Shown here: piece after piece, positions 1 through 8,708 of the stretch
Numbering within the stretch: position 1 is the first letter of the stretch
Layout: each line of letters opens with the position of its first letter
Origin: Hyphomicrobiales bacterium
GTDB lineage: Bacteria; Pseudomonadota; Alphaproteobacteria; Rhizobiales; Rhizobiaceae
NCBI GenBank assembly: GCA_900472395.1
Contig: UCHV01000032.1
Span: forward strand, 62,001-126,000
Direction of reading: 5' to 3'
Length of the DNA stretch: 64,000 nucleotides
The notes under the pieces: model-generated
Told to the model about the DNA's origin: nothing
Database searches by the model: none
What the model saw: the letters and a program-made list of their open reading frames with translations, nothing else
Translations under genes and position numbers: made by a program

Positions 1-162
1 CGAGGTCCGCAAATTCCGTTGCGACTACCGCTGCGCTTCGTTTGTGGCGGGAAATGGACAAATCCCGACACGACGTCGCTGTCGATGATGGTCGCAGATA
101 GATGTTGCCAAATCGTCACATTTTCGACGATCAATGCGACGATCTATCAACATTATATTCAT

Positions 163-190
163 GAAAAAGGCCCGGCGAATACCGGGCCTT
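163..190 (-). terminator. Terminator of the outer membrane protein gene
   Basis: A 9-bp perfect inverted repeat (AAGGCCCGG / CCGGGCCTT) with a 6-nt loop lies just past the stop of the leftward gene ending at 221. Read on the minus strand it runs into T residues, which is the layout of a Rho-independent terminator. Positions 1-160 to its left hold nothing I can recognise. Confidence 0.8.
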
Positions 191-220
191 CTATTGGCTT
201 CAGCCACAAATGGACTCTTC

Positions 221-1438
221 TTAGAACTTCACCTTGACCGAGGTCGAAATCGCGGCGACGAGGTCGTTGTCGAAATCGTACCTAACGTCACGAATCTGAC
301 GGCCATCAATTGTCGCAACACCAGACGAACCGCTGGTAAGAATACCAAGCACACCGGCAAGCCTGAATTCTACATTCTTGCTTGGCGCATAAGAAACGCC
401 TGTCCCAATAGTCCAGGTATCGCTCTGCGTTCCGTATCCCTGCGCTGTGCCGCGATCCCAGGTCAGCGAAACGGCGCCGCTCCACTGATCGTTGAACTTG
501 TGACCAATACCGCCAGTAATGGTCCAGCCGTCTTGATAACCGAGATCAAGCGATGTCGCGATGGTATTCGGTCCGCATAGGGGCACGCCGGGAACACTGC
601 AACGGAACACGACGCTCTGAAGCTGGCTCCAATCCGTCCACTTGACGGAGCCGAATGCCAGCCAGTCCGGAGCAATGCCCGATTGCACTTTCAATTCAAG
701 CGAATCCGGCATGGCTTGCGATCCAAAGACCGGCAGAACAAGACCGTTGACCTGACTTAGATTTAGTGTGCCCGTGATATCATCGAGCTTGACCTCGCTG
801 TTATAGACGAGGCTTGCGCGTAACGCATATTCGGGAATTTCGTAGGCCAAACCTGCGCGCCAACCCCAACCATCGCCCTCAAGGTCAAGACGGCCGACGC
901 CGGTGCGTGGAGCAGGTACCAGAGCATTCGCCAGTCGTTCCTTGAAACCGTAAACTTCCTGATAGAAGCCGCCGCCGATAACGCGTAGCTGGCCAGGCCC
1001 CATGTCGAAACGATAGGAACAGGTCAGTGCATAGTTGCGGCTGCTAACCTTGGTTTCGATGTTTTGATTTGCGCCGGCCCAGTTGGCACCTGGCTTGAGA
1101 TGCGCGCCCCACGGCTGAGAATAATCGAACATGCAGTCTGCATCTTCATATCCACCCTTCACGCCCAGACGAGTGGTCCAATAGCTCTCGCTATCATCTG
1201 CGGAACGAACACGATTATTCAGATTGCCATCATTAGGAACCAGATCTTCGACATTCTTCAGCTTGCGCTGCGGCGCAACAAAGGTCGTTGCCGCTTCCAC
1301 AGCCACGGACGAGGGATCGAAAAGCAAATCGATATTATAACCGCCACGTTCGAGGCCGCCCGCAAAAGCGGATGCCTGCGCGACCAGCAAACCGCCGGCA
1401 GCAAGAACGATAGTGGCAGTCTTATTGTTAAGCGTCAT
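221..1438 (-). CDS. FadL/OMPP1-type outer membrane transport protein
   Basis: A 405-aa outer membrane beta-barrel protein, probably of the FadL/OMPP1/TodX family that moves hydrophobic solutes across the outer membrane. I chose the ATG at 1438 because a strong Shine-Dalgarno (GGGAGGAG) precedes it and the product then begins with a classical signal peptide (MTLNNKTATIVLAAGG, cleavage after ASAFA). An in-frame extension up to 1582 lacks these marks. The mature part shows alternating polar/apolar segments rich in aromatics and Gly, and it ends in a charged-aromatic strand (TSVKVKF) with the C-terminal Phe typical of barrels. The substrate cannot be told from sequence. It lies downstream of valS but is separated from it by a hairpin and about 330 bp, so it probably has its own promoter. 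Confidence 0.8.
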   Translation of the reverse strand: MTLNNKTATIVLAAGGLLVAQASAFAGGLERGGYNIDLLFDPSSVAVEAATTFVAPQRKLKNVEDLVPNDGNLNNRVRSADDSESYWTTRLGVKGGYEDADCMFDYSQPWGAHLKPGANWAGANQNIETKVSSRNYALTCSYRFDMGPGQLRVIGGGFYQEVYGFKERLANALVPAPRTGVGRLDLEGDGWGWRAGLAYEIPEYALRASLVYNSEVKLDDITGTLNLSQVNGLVLPVFGSQAMPDSLELKVQSGIAPDWLAFGSVKWTDWSQLQSVVFRCSVPGVPLCGPNTIATSLDLGYQDGWTITGGIGHKFNDQWSGAVSLTWDRGTAQGYGTQSDTWTIGTGVSYAPSKNVEFRLAGVLGILTSGSSGVATIDGRQIRDVRYDFDNDLVAAISTSVKVKF

Positions 1439-1771
1439 GAGAACCCGCTCCTCCCAGCAAGTGATGGGAATCAGTGTGATGCAGAGCTTCTTAAATAACA
1501 ACTTTGCGTGACATGCGGAATATACCGCCCTGCAACCGAAATTTTGACGTAGCCCTCTGAACGCCGCGCCAATTCGGCACATAAGTGAAATTTCATTTTA
1601 ACATATGGCAATAATTACTGCATTTCTTAGAAATATATCACACAACCAGCAGTCGATGTGCCTCATCCGCAACAGCATTGCGATTTCACGCGATCCCCAG
1701 ACAATAGGGGCGCGCCGCTTTCGTGGCGCGCCCCTTCAAGCCGAAAACCCATCAATTTCAGAGGATAAGAC
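1439..1771. other. Intergenic region, valS end to OMP start
   Basis: About 330 bp without a credible gene. It holds the putative valS terminator (1707-1734) and an AT-rich stretch around 1590-1640 that is the likely promoter zone of the leftward outer membrane protein gene. No confident -35/-10 pair or operator was identified. Confidence 0.5.
1707..1734 (-). terminator. Hairpin after valS
   Basis: A 10-bp perfect inverted repeat, GGGGCGCGCC / GGCGCGCCCC, with an 8-nt loop lies about 40 bp past the valS stop. The T tract on the minus strand is short (TATTG), so it is a strong hairpin but only a moderate intrinsic terminator. Confidence 0.65.
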
Positions 1772-4687
1772 TCAGTTAGCCTCATTAAGGCGCTGCAGCG
1801 CCGTCAGCAGGCTGGCGCGCTGAACTTCCAACTCCGCCAGACGCTCGCGCTCGGCCGCCACCACTTCGGGATCGGCATTGGCGACAAACTTCTCGTTGGA
1901 AAGCTTGCCCTTTGTGCGAGCCATATCGGAATCCACCTTGCCAAGCGTCTTTTCGATACGCGCGCGTTCGGCGGCGAAATCGATCAGGCTGCCAAGCGGC
2001 AGGCATGCCGTCGCCTCAGAGACCACGACCTGGGCCGCGGCCTTCGGTGCCGTATCGGCCAACGAAATGGCATCGACACGCGCCAGACGGCGGATCGCCG
2101 CATCATGGCGCTGCAGGCGGCCCTGCGTCAGCTCGCTCGCCCCCACCATGATCAGGGGCGCGGTTGCAGACGGCGGTACGTTCATTTCCGAACGGACCGA
2201 GCGCAGACCGGTTACGAGATCGACCACCCAGTTGATTTCGGAAGCTGCGCTCTCGTCGGCAAATTCCGGAGCCGGCCAGTCAGTGTGGCACAGAAGATTG
2301 TCGCGGCTGTCGGTATGCGCCCACAGTTCCTCCGTCATGAACGGCATGAAGGGATGCAGCAGCTTGTAGATCTCTTCGAGAACATAGGCTGCACAGCCCT
2401 GCGCTTCCTTCTTGGCCGCTTCGTCTTCGCCCATGAAGATCGGCTTCAACAGTTCCAGATACCAGTCGCAGAACTGGTTCCAGACAAAACGATAGAGCGA
2501 GGCTGCCGCCTCGTTGAAGCGGTGCGTCTCGATCGCTTCGGTGACGTCACGGATGGTGATGCCGAGCTCGGTCAGGATCCAGCGGTTGATCGTCAGCGTC
2601 GTCGCATCCGGAATGAAATGCGGATCGCGCTTCACACCGTTCATTTCGGCAAAACGCGTCGCGTTCCACAGCTTCGTACCGAAGTTTCGGTAACCTGCGA
2701 TACGAGCCGGATCGAGCTTCACGTCACGGCCCTGCGCCGCCATTATGGCCAGCGTGAAGCGCAGCGCGTCGGCGCCGTATTCGTCGATCAGTTCCAGCGG
2801 ATCGATGACGTTGCCCTTGGACTTCGACATCTTCTGGCCGTTCTTGTCGCGAACGAGTGCGTGAACATAAACCGTGTTGAACGGTTCGACCGCATTGCCC
2901 TCTTCATCCTTCATGAAGTGCATGCCCATCATCATCATGCGGGCGACCCAGAAGAAGATGATGTCGAAACCGGTGACAAGCGTGTTGGTCGGGTAATAAC
3001 GCGCCAGTTCCGGCGTATTGTCCGGCCAGCCAAGCGTTGAGAACGGCCACAGAGCCGACGAGAACCAGGTGTCGAGAACGTCCTCGTCGCGCGTCAGGAT
3101 CGAGCCCGGCTCGAAATTCTCGAGCTTTTCCTGCACCCAGGCTTTCCAGGGGCCTTCATGGGCCAGATAATGCTGGACGGCAGCGACGAGCGCCTCCTCC
3201 TCGGATTTCTCGACAAAGCATTGACCATCCGGGCCGTACCAGGCCGGAATTTGATGGCCCCACCAGAGCTGGCGCGAAATGCACCATGGCTCGATGTTTT
3301 CCATCCAGTCGAAGTAAGTCTTTTCCCAGTTTTTGGGCACGAAGTTGGTGCGGCCTTCGCGAACGGAAGCGATCGCCGGCTCGGCCAGCGTCTTTGCATC
3401 GGCAAACCACTGGTCGGTCAGCATCGGTTCGATGACGACGCCAGAGCGATCGCCGAACGGCTGCATGATCTTTTTCTTCTCGACGTAAGGAACGTCGTTG
3501 CCTTCGTCATCCTTGACCGTGACGGCGAGACCTTCGGCATTGATCGTCTCGATGATCTTTGCACGGGCAACCATGCGGTCGAGGCCGCGATATTCTTCCG
3601 GAACGAGGTTGATCTCATCGACCTCGGATTCGCTCGGCAGTTCACCGGTCTTGGTGATGGCCGCCGCCTTGGCTGCACATTCGGCATAAGTTTCGCCGTC
3701 GGTGCGCATTGCCGCAACCGTATCCATCAGGCGATAGAGCGGGATCTTGTTGCGCTTAGCTACCTGATAGTCGTTGAAATCATGCGCGCCGGTGATTTTT
3801 ACCGCGCCAGAACCAAAGTCCTTTTCCGGATATTCGTCGGTGATAATCGGGATCAGGCGGCGATGTTCCTTCGGTCCGACCGGAATTTCGCACAGCTTGC
3901 CGATGATCGGCGCGTAACGCTCGTCCGACGGGTGAACGGCAACAGCACCATCGCCCAGCATGGTTTCCGGGCGGGTGGTGGCGATCGAGATATAGTCGCG
4001 TTCTTCCGACAAGGTGACGTTGCCGTCGGCATCCTTCTCGACATAGGTATAGGTTTCGCCGCCGGCCAGCGGGTACTTGAAGTGCCACATATGGCCGTCG
4101 ACTTCCTTGCTCTCGACTTCGAGATCGGAAATCGCCGTTTCAAACTTCGGGTCCCAGTTGACCAGACGCTTGCCGCGATAGATCAGGCCCTGCTTGTAGA
4201 GCGTGACAAATACTTCGAGGACGGCCTTGGAAAGCCCCTCGTCCATCGTAAACCGCTCACGGGACCAATCGCAGGAGGCGCCGAGGCGTTTCAGCTGGTT
4301 GAAGATCAGCCCGCCGGATTCTTCCTTCCATTCCCAGACGCGGTTGACAAACGCTTCACGGCCCATCTCGCGACGGCCCGGCTGCTGGCGTTCCATCAGC
4401 TGACGCTCGACGACCATCTGGGTGGCGATGCCGGCATGGTCCATGCCAGGCTGCCACAACACATCCTTGCCACGCATACGCTCGAAGCGGACCATGATGT
4501 CCTGCAGCGTATTGTTGAGCGCGTGGCCCATGTGCAGCGAACCGGTCACGTTCGGCGGCGGGATCACGATGGTGAAGGTTTCCGCGCCCGGCTTGGCATT
4601 GGCTCCGGCACGGAAAGCGTTCGCTTCGTCCCAGGCGGATGCGATTTTCGGTTCGACGGCGGCGGAATCAAAGGTCTTATCGAGCAT
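1772..4687 (-). CDS. valS: Valyl-tRNA synthetase
   Basis: Class Ia aminoacyl-tRNA synthetase that charges tRNA-Val in the cytoplasm. The 971-aa product is full length for the family. The ATP-binding HIGH signature (PPNVTGSLHMGHA) is near residue 50, a long CP1 editing domain follows, and the second signature KMSKSKGN lies in the catalytic core. After the anticodon-binding domain the last ~65 residues form the coiled-coil arm typical of ValRS. The ATG at 4687 is preceded by CAGGAA. An upstream hairpin (4755-4785) separates it from popZ, so valS is probably transcribed from its own promoter. No anomalies seen. Confidence 0.98.
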   Translation of the reverse strand: MLDKTFDSAAVEPKIASAWDEANAFRAGANAKPGAETFTIVIPPPNVTGSLHMGHALNNTLQDIMVRFERMRGKDVLWQPGMDHAGIATQMVVERQLMERQQPGRREMGREAFVNRVWEWKEESGGLIFNQLKRLGASCDWSRERFTMDEGLSKAVLEVFVTLYKQGLIYRGKRLVNWDPKFETAISDLEVESKEVDGHMWHFKYPLAGGETYTYVEKDADGNVTLSEERDYISIATTRPETMLGDGAVAVHPSDERYAPIIGKLCEIPVGPKEHRRLIPIITDEYPEKDFGSGAVKITGAHDFNDYQVAKRNKIPLYRLMDTVAAMRTDGETYAECAAKAAAITKTGELPSESEVDEINLVPEEYRGLDRMVARAKIIETINAEGLAVTVKDDEGNDVPYVEKKKIMQPFGDRSGVVIEPMLTDQWFADAKTLAEPAIASVREGRTNFVPKNWEKTYFDWMENIEPWCISRQLWWGHQIPAWYGPDGQCFVEKSEEEALVAAVQHYLAHEGPWKAWVQEKLENFEPGSILTRDEDVLDTWFSSALWPFSTLGWPDNTPELARYYPTNTLVTGFDIIFFWVARMMMMGMHFMKDEEGNAVEPFNTVYVHALVRDKNGQKMSKSKGNVIDPLELIDEYGADALRFTLAIMAAQGRDVKLDPARIAGYRNFGTKLWNATRFAEMNGVKRDPHFIPDATTLTINRWILTELGITIRDVTEAIETHRFNEAAASLYRFVWNQFCDWYLELLKPIFMGEDEAAKKEAQGCAAYVLEEIYKLLHPFMPFMTEELWAHTDSRDNLLCHTDWPAPEFADESAASEINWVVDLVTGLRSVRSEMNVPPSATAPLIMVGASELTQGRLQRHDAAIRRLARVDAISLADTAPKAAAQVVVSEATACLPLGSLIDFAAERARIEKTLGKVDSDMARTKGKLSNEKFVANADPEVVAAERERLAELEVQRASLLTALQRLNEAN

Positions 4688-4754
4688 TTCCTGACCCGTT
4701 TTTCTTTTATGAATGAGATGGTGGGTTGTTACGTATGTGGGGCGGGTGAAGTCA

Positions 4755-4785
4755 ATAAAAAAGCCGCCCCGTCGCCGGAGCGGCT
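4755..4785 (-). terminator. popZ terminator
   Basis: GC-rich stem (AGCCGC ... GCGGCT with internal CC/GG pairs), read on the minus strand and followed by TTTTTTATT. It sits between the popZ stop (4821) and the valS start (4687), so it separates the two transcripts. Confidence 0.8.
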
Positions 4786-4820
4786 ATTGAAATGACGTTT
4801 AGGCGGCGATCAGCGCAGCA

Positions 4821-5726
4821 TTAACGACGCGGGCCGCGGGCCACGCGCTCGATTTCCTCGCGCACGAGACGCTCGACCAGCGTCGGCAGATTGTCGTCAA
4901 GCCATTCCTGCAGCATCGGCCGCAGCATGTCCTGCGCCATTTCCTCGACGGACTGCTGATCGAAGCCGTTGAGCACATCGGCCAATTCACCGAAGGAACG
5001 TGCAACTTGCGCACCGGCTTCCGCCGACATCAGGTTTGCGGCGGCTTCGATCTTGGCCGGCAGGCTTTCAGCCTTGGGTTCGGCAACGGGCTTTTCCACC
5101 TTCGCTTCCGCCTCTGCCGCGGAATCAGCAGGCTCGGCAACAGACACTTCCGGCATTGTTGGTTCGGCGATGGACTCTACGATGCGAGGCATCCTTTCAG
5201 GTTGCGCAGGCGCGTCATCCGGCACGAAACCGGCAACGCCGAGTTCGGGAATGGGCGGCAGGATCGGACGCGGCAAGGGCCGTGGCGTTGCCGACACGGT
5301 GGTCTGTTCAGGCTGCTCGCCCCCCTTCGTGGCCTCCTTTGCCGTTTCGGCGGGAAGCTCGGGGGTGCGGCCGGATGCGGCACGGACGCGGGCGGCAACA
5401 TCCGCAAGCGACAAGGACCTTTCCGGCACCGCGCTCGGCTGAGCGGTTGCCGGGGCAGACGACGATGAAGAAAAATCACGGCCTTGCGACGGAGATACTG
5501 CGACAGGCTCAACCTCGCGCACCGGAATACCAGGATCGTTTGCAGCCCTCTCCGGCACGAACGCGATATCACCGGCATCGTCGGTAATACGTTCGTCATC
5601 GCTGTAATCGGAAAAATCGCGAGCGGCACCACCATCGACAGCCGGCTCATTGCTTTCGATGATCCGGCGGATGGACGCCAGAATTTCTTCCATGGAGGGT
5701 TCACGCGCTACGCTTGGCTGAGCCAT
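4821..5726 (-). CDS. popZ: PopZ-like polar organizing protein (DUF2497)
   Basis: 301-aa DUF2497/PopZ family protein. The family has a conserved N-terminal helix (here EPSMEEILASIRRII), a long acidic Pro/Glu/Ala-rich disordered linker (about residues 30-230) and a conserved helical C-terminus (here about 240-298, with LRPMLQEWLDDNLPTLVE) that drives oligomerisation. All three parts are visible. In Caulobacter PopZ anchors ParB/parS at the pole; in Agrobacterium it marks the growing pole. Position next to valS is the usual rhizobial setting. The symbol is given on domain architecture and context. Confidence 0.88.
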   Translation of the reverse strand: MAQPSVAREPSMEEILASIRRIIESNEPAVDGGAARDFSDYSDDERITDDAGDIAFVPERAANDPGIPVREVEPVAVSPSQGRDFSSSSSAPATAQPSAVPERSLSLADVAARVRAASGRTPELPAETAKEATKGGEQPEQTTVSATPRPLPRPILPPIPELGVAGFVPDDAPAQPERMPRIVESIAEPTMPEVSVAEPADSAAEAEAKVEKPVAEPKAESLPAKIEAAANLMSAEAGAQVARSFGELADVLNGFDQQSVEEMAQDMLRPMLQEWLDDNLPTLVERLVREEIERVARGPRR

Positions 5727-5800
5727 ACTTTTCCCCGATCTGACGGTTCATGTATTCGAGCCTCAAGACACGAGAGGCCGAATCACCGGCATTTTAACGG

Positions 5801-5832
5801 AAAAGCCCGCCTCGAAACAATCGAAGGCGGGC
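5801..5832 (-). terminator. pcm terminator
   Basis: Inverted repeat GCCCGCCT / AGGCGGGC with an 11-nt interval, followed by TTTT on the minus strand. It lies 50 bp past the pcm stop and upstream of popZ. Confidence 0.75.
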
Positions 5833-5885
5833 CAGTCATGCTGCGCATGCACAGATTTGTTCGGCGCGACTGCGCCGATATTTCG

Positions 5886-6533
5886 TCAGAAAACGAACTC
5901 TTTCGTCTTCGAAAAGCCTGGAAGCGCCCGGATCGACGAATTGAACTGCGGCGTTGCGGAAACGCTCCCGCGTTCTTTCGTGAACAGCGTCGCAAATGCG
6001 GAATTGCCGTGACCGACAACTGCGATCAGGCGACCGCCATCCCGAAGCTGGTCAAACAGTGCGGCCGGCACCTCTTCCACTGCACCGCTGACGAAGATGA
6101 TGTCATACGGGCTTTCATGGTGGTGACCCTTGGTCAGATCGCCGGAAACAACCTCGACGTTGTCATAAGCGGCAAGCGACGCCTTGGCCGTTTCGACGAG
6201 CGCTTCGTCGCTTTCCACTGTGACTACACCACCGGCAAGATGCGAAAGCAGAGCGGCGGTGTAGCCGGTGCAACAGCCGATTTCCAGAACCGCGTCCTCG
6301 CGGGTCACGGCCGCAAGCTGCAGAAGCTTGGCAAGCGGCGATGCAGCCAGCACACAACGGCCCGGCGCAACTTCCACATCGTTATCGATGTAGGCGATCG
6401 GCTTGACGGCGTCCGGCACGAAATCCTCACGAGGAACGGCGAGAAACGCCTTGAGAACCGAATGCGATGTCACATCGGTCGTGCGGATCTGGTTATCAAC
6501 CATGGTATTCCGCGCTTTTTCGTAATCGGTCAT
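5886..6533 (-). CDS. pcm: Protein-L-isoaspartate O-methyltransferase
   Basis: 215-aa SAM-dependent methyltransferase of the PCMT family, which starts repair of isoaspartyl residues by methylating their carboxyl group. The start at 6533 (MTDYEKARNTM) has GAGG nine bases upstream; an in-frame ATG 15 bases earlier is less well placed. The N-terminal 'MVDNQIRT' block, the 'PREDFVP' motif and the SAM-binding motif I (VLEIGCCTGYTAALL, about residues 85-100) are typical of the alphaproteobacterial family. A Cys replaces the usual Gly in the GxGxGY motif, which is common in this clade. It is followed by its own terminator. In the relatives I recall, tolC lies between pcm and popZ; here the gap is 159 bp. 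Confidence 0.92.
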   Translation of the reverse strand: MTDYEKARNTMVDNQIRTTDVTSHSVLKAFLAVPREDFVPDAVKPIAYIDNDVEVAPGRCVLAASPLAKLLQLAAVTREDAVLEIGCCTGYTAALLSHLAGGVVTVESDEALVETAKASLAAYDNVEVVSGDLTKGHHHESPYDIIFVSGAVEEVPAALFDQLRDGGRLIAVVGHGNSAFATLFTKERGSVSATPQFNSSIRALPGFSKTKEFVF

Positions 6534-6793
6534 GCTTCTGCGCCTCATGAAAGCGGTCCAACTGCCCTCGTATTACTGAGGGCGCAGACGGCTTTCAAGC
6601 CATGCAGCGCGCATAAGAACAAAAACAGGCAAGGCGCTTTGCGGCTGAGCCAGCGATCTTCGAATGAGCGCCATGCCTCAATGATGCGGTTGTCGAATGA
6701 CTGACACAAAAAACGGGAAACTTGCTGACCCCCCTATTGCACGCTTCGTGGATTCGTTCTAAACGCCCGTCACCGCTCAATGAATACCCGGAT

Positions 6794-6867
6794 GGCCTCG
6801 TGGCGGAGTGGTGACGCAGAGGACTGCAAATCCTTGCACCCGAGTTCGATTCTCGGCGAGGCCTCCA
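6794..6867 (+). tRNA. tRNA-Cys (anticodon GCA)
   Basis: Full cloverleaf: acceptor GGCCTCG pairs with CGAGGCC (6857-6863); the anticodon loop CTGCAAA gives GCA; the T arm is CCGAG-TTCGATT-CTCGG; discriminator U at 6864, the Cys identity base; CCA is encoded at 6865-6867. Anticodon and discriminator both indicate cysteine. It is probably the only tRNA-Cys in such a genome. Confidence 0.97.
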
Positions 6868-7182
6868 TCCTTTTTCCCCTGATTTCACAGACAGTTAGGC
6901 GATCGACGGCTCTTCGAGCCAGACTGTACGTCGTGCCTATGCGCTCACCTCCAGCGTACAGCCAATCCGGCCTCCTGCCTCCCGGTGTTGGCGGGATTTC
7001 GCACGACGTGCATTATCACTGGACGACACTGAACCGATCTGCCAAAAGCCCCCACAGAACGCGACTGCCGTTATTTATAGAACGGGGTCGGGCGACCGAT
7101 TGACGTCACGTTGCTGCCGCGAGATCACGCAGGCCGTTCTTTATCTCCCCGATTATGGAAATAGGAACTGCGGACGGACCAC
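6868..7182. other. Region after tRNA-Cys without a recognised gene
   Basis: 315 bp with no convincing ORF or RNA. A small GGCTC-TTC-GAGCC hairpin near 6909-6921 lacks a T tract. Open frames here have no ribosome binding site and unusual composition. Confidence 0.5.
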
Positions 7183-7464
7183 CTACGCCGGCCAGTAGCT
7201 GTCGGATGTGAAGTCCACCGGAATTTTGACAAAACGCGCAATCGCCTGTGAGGCGTATTCGATCTGCATGCGCAGATAACGAATTTCGACCGGCATCGGC
7301 TTGCCAGTCGCCAACTCCCGTATTCGCCAGTCGTCGTAACCGCTGGCATGGATGCGCCGCTCGGCTTCCTTCCGCACGTCTTCTGCCGTGGGAAAGGTCC
7401 ATTCGATCGCAGGGCTCGAAGCCGCCTTGCCTTTACCGCCCTCAATGACCTTAAGATTTACCAT
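7183..7464 (-). CDS. Conserved hypothetical protein, 93 aa
   Basis: A small soluble protein that I do not recognise at domain level. It starts at the ATG at 7464 with AAGGACGG upstream. The N-terminus is short and basic/Gly-rich, followed by an amphipathic helical region (PTAEDVRKEAERRIHASGYDDW) and a further helix with aromatic residues. No signal peptide or membrane segment. Codon use matches the neighbouring core genes, and the good ribosome binding site supports a real gene. It is convergent with tRNA-Cys and divergent from the small membrane protein gene at 7756. Function unknown. Confidence 0.65.
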   Translation of the reverse strand: MVNLKVIEGGKGKAASSPAIEWTFPTAEDVRKEAERRIHASGYDDWRIRELATGKPMPVEIRYLRMQIEYASQAIARFVKIPVDFTSDSYWPA

Positions 7465-7755
7465 GCGAGCCGTCCTTGTTTCGTACCGCCCCTAAACGAA
7501 ACAAGTCTGAGCCGGGTTTATTGAGCAATCTCCACCATCGGCACTATCGAAATCCACCGACAAAAAATCACAGAAAAAACAGGTGCTGGCGGCTTTCAAT
7601 CACATCTGCTAAAATAAACGTGTGCTGATGGTTTGAGGAGACCAACGGCGCCGTATCGGTGAAACCGATAGGAATTCGGGAGATATTTGCGACGCATCAA
7701 TGCGCGGCATTGCCTCTCCGAACAGATTGTTCATGCGGTAAGAGGAGTAACCGTC
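7465..7755. promoter_or_regulatory. Divergent upstream region with TATCGGT hairpin
   Basis: 291 bp between a leftward hypothetical gene and the 34-codon ORF at 7756. It contains a perfect inverted repeat TATCGGT-gaa-ACCGATA at 7654-7670, about 85 bp upstream of the small ORF, which could be an operator or a leader-RNA hairpin. An AT-rich stretch near 7608-7620 (TAAAAT) may be a -10 element. Assignment is tentative. Confidence 0.4.
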
Positions 7756-7860
7756 ATGCAATATCTTGATTTCATCACAGCCATTAATCCGTTTGTAATC
7801 GGCGTCCTCGTGCTGGTCGTCGGTGTCGGAATGTACGATCACTTCGTAGCGCACAAATAG
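7756..7860 (+). CDS. 34-aa single-span membrane protein
   Basis: A very short gene: ATG at 7756, TAG at 7858-7860, with AGAGGAG placed ideally upstream (7741-7747). The product MQYLDFITAINPFVIGVLVL... has one strongly hydrophobic helix (about residues 9-26, FVIGVLVLVVGVGMY) and a short polar tail ending in HFVAHK. It does not match small subunits I know such as CydX or KdpF. It lies 123 bp upstream of the exoD start and could be co-transcribed with it. The strong ribosome binding site and the sharply bounded helix argue that it is translated. Function unknown. Confidence 0.6.
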   Translation: MQYLDFITAINPFVIGVLVLVVGVGMYDHFVAHK

Positions 7861-7983
7861 CATTTGGACCACGGCGAATGGATTGGATCGGAAGCGGTTC
7901 GCCGAGCGGCGAATCGCAGGATTTGTTTTCGCATCGCAACAAAGCTGCTACACACTCGCAACCGCATCAATACGGAGGTGAAT

Positions 7984-8628
7984 GTGCAGCAGTCGGTCGA
8001 ATTCGAAGATACCTCGCGCTCCCTGACGGAGACTTTGCAGGCGCTTGTCAGCGGCATACGTGGCCAGTCGATCACGCTGCGTGAACTGATGGATGCTGTC
8101 GGAGAACAGGGACTGCTGCTTCTTTGCGCCGTCGCCTCCCTGCCCTTCCTTATCCCGGTTTCCATTCCAGGCGTCAGCACCGTGTTTGGCGCCGCCATCA
8201 TCCTGGTCGGCGTCGCCGTGTGCATGAACCGCCTGCCATGGTTGCCGAAACGAATTCTCGACCGCCAGCTCGATACCGCCAAGCTTGTTCCCGCTCTGGA
8301 GAGAGGAATCGGTATCGTTGGAAAATTCGACCGTTTCGTCAAACCGCGCGCCACGCACCTTACCGGCAGTGCCGTGGCCAATCGCATCAATGCCCTGGCG
8401 ATATCAGTCGGCGGCATCCTGTTGATGTTTCCGCTCGGCCTTATCCCGTTTTCAAATACGCTGCCGGCTGTCGCCATTCTGCTTCTTGCCATTGGGATGA
8501 TCCAGCGCGATGGCCTGGTGGTTCTCGGTGGCTACCTTTTCCTGGTCGGAACCAAGATCTATTTTGCCGCCCTCGCCTACGCCGCTTTCAGCGCCGGTCA
8601 GGGGCTGATGTCGGTGTTCAGCTCGTAA
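7984..8628 (+). CDS. exoD: ExoD family membrane protein
   Basis: 214-aa ExoD family protein. In Sinorhizobium exoD mutants are altered in exopolysaccharide and alkali tolerance; the biochemical role is unclear. I chose GTG at 7984 because GGAGG stands five bases upstream, and the family begins shortly before the conserved 'LRELMDAVGEQGLLLL' block. Three or four hydrophobic segments are visible (about residues 45-75, 140-165, 170-195). The 'PFLIPVSIPGVSTVFG' and 'LGLIPFSNTLPA' blocks are family hallmarks. It ends 40 bp before a hairpin shared with the convergent gene. Confidence 0.88.
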   Translation: MQQSVEFEDTSRSLTETLQALVSGIRGQSITLRELMDAVGEQGLLLLCAVASLPFLIPVSIPGVSTVFGAAIILVGVAVCMNRLPWLPKRILDRQLDTAKLVPALERGIGIVGKFDRFVKPRATHLTGSAVANRINALAISVGGILLMFPLGLIPFSNTLPAVAILLLAIGMIQRDGLVVLGGYLFLVGTKIYFAALAYAAFSAGQGLMSVFSS

Positions 8629-8671
8629 GACGCCGCACTTCGGCGGAAAGCCAAAATACCCATAGAAAAAA

Positions 8672-8708
8672 AGCCCGCGAAAATTCAAAATTTCGCGGGC
8701 TGTTTTTT
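8672..8708. terminator. Bidirectional terminator, exoD / 8708-8995 gene
   Basis: 11-bp perfect inverted repeat AGCCCGCGAAA / TTTCGCGGGCT with T7 on the right and A7 on the left. It can therefore terminate transcripts from both sides, and it sits between two convergent genes. Confidence 0.9.

Noticed and set aside
3158..4795. 545-codon open frame on the plus strand opposite valS
   Set aside because: Antisense shadow of a highly conserved gene in GC-rich DNA; no ribosome binding site and no domain-like sequence.
6595..6888. Minus-strand ORF over tRNA-Cys (product with RRESNSGARICSPL)
   Set aside because: Classic spurious protein from translating the antisense of a tRNA gene.
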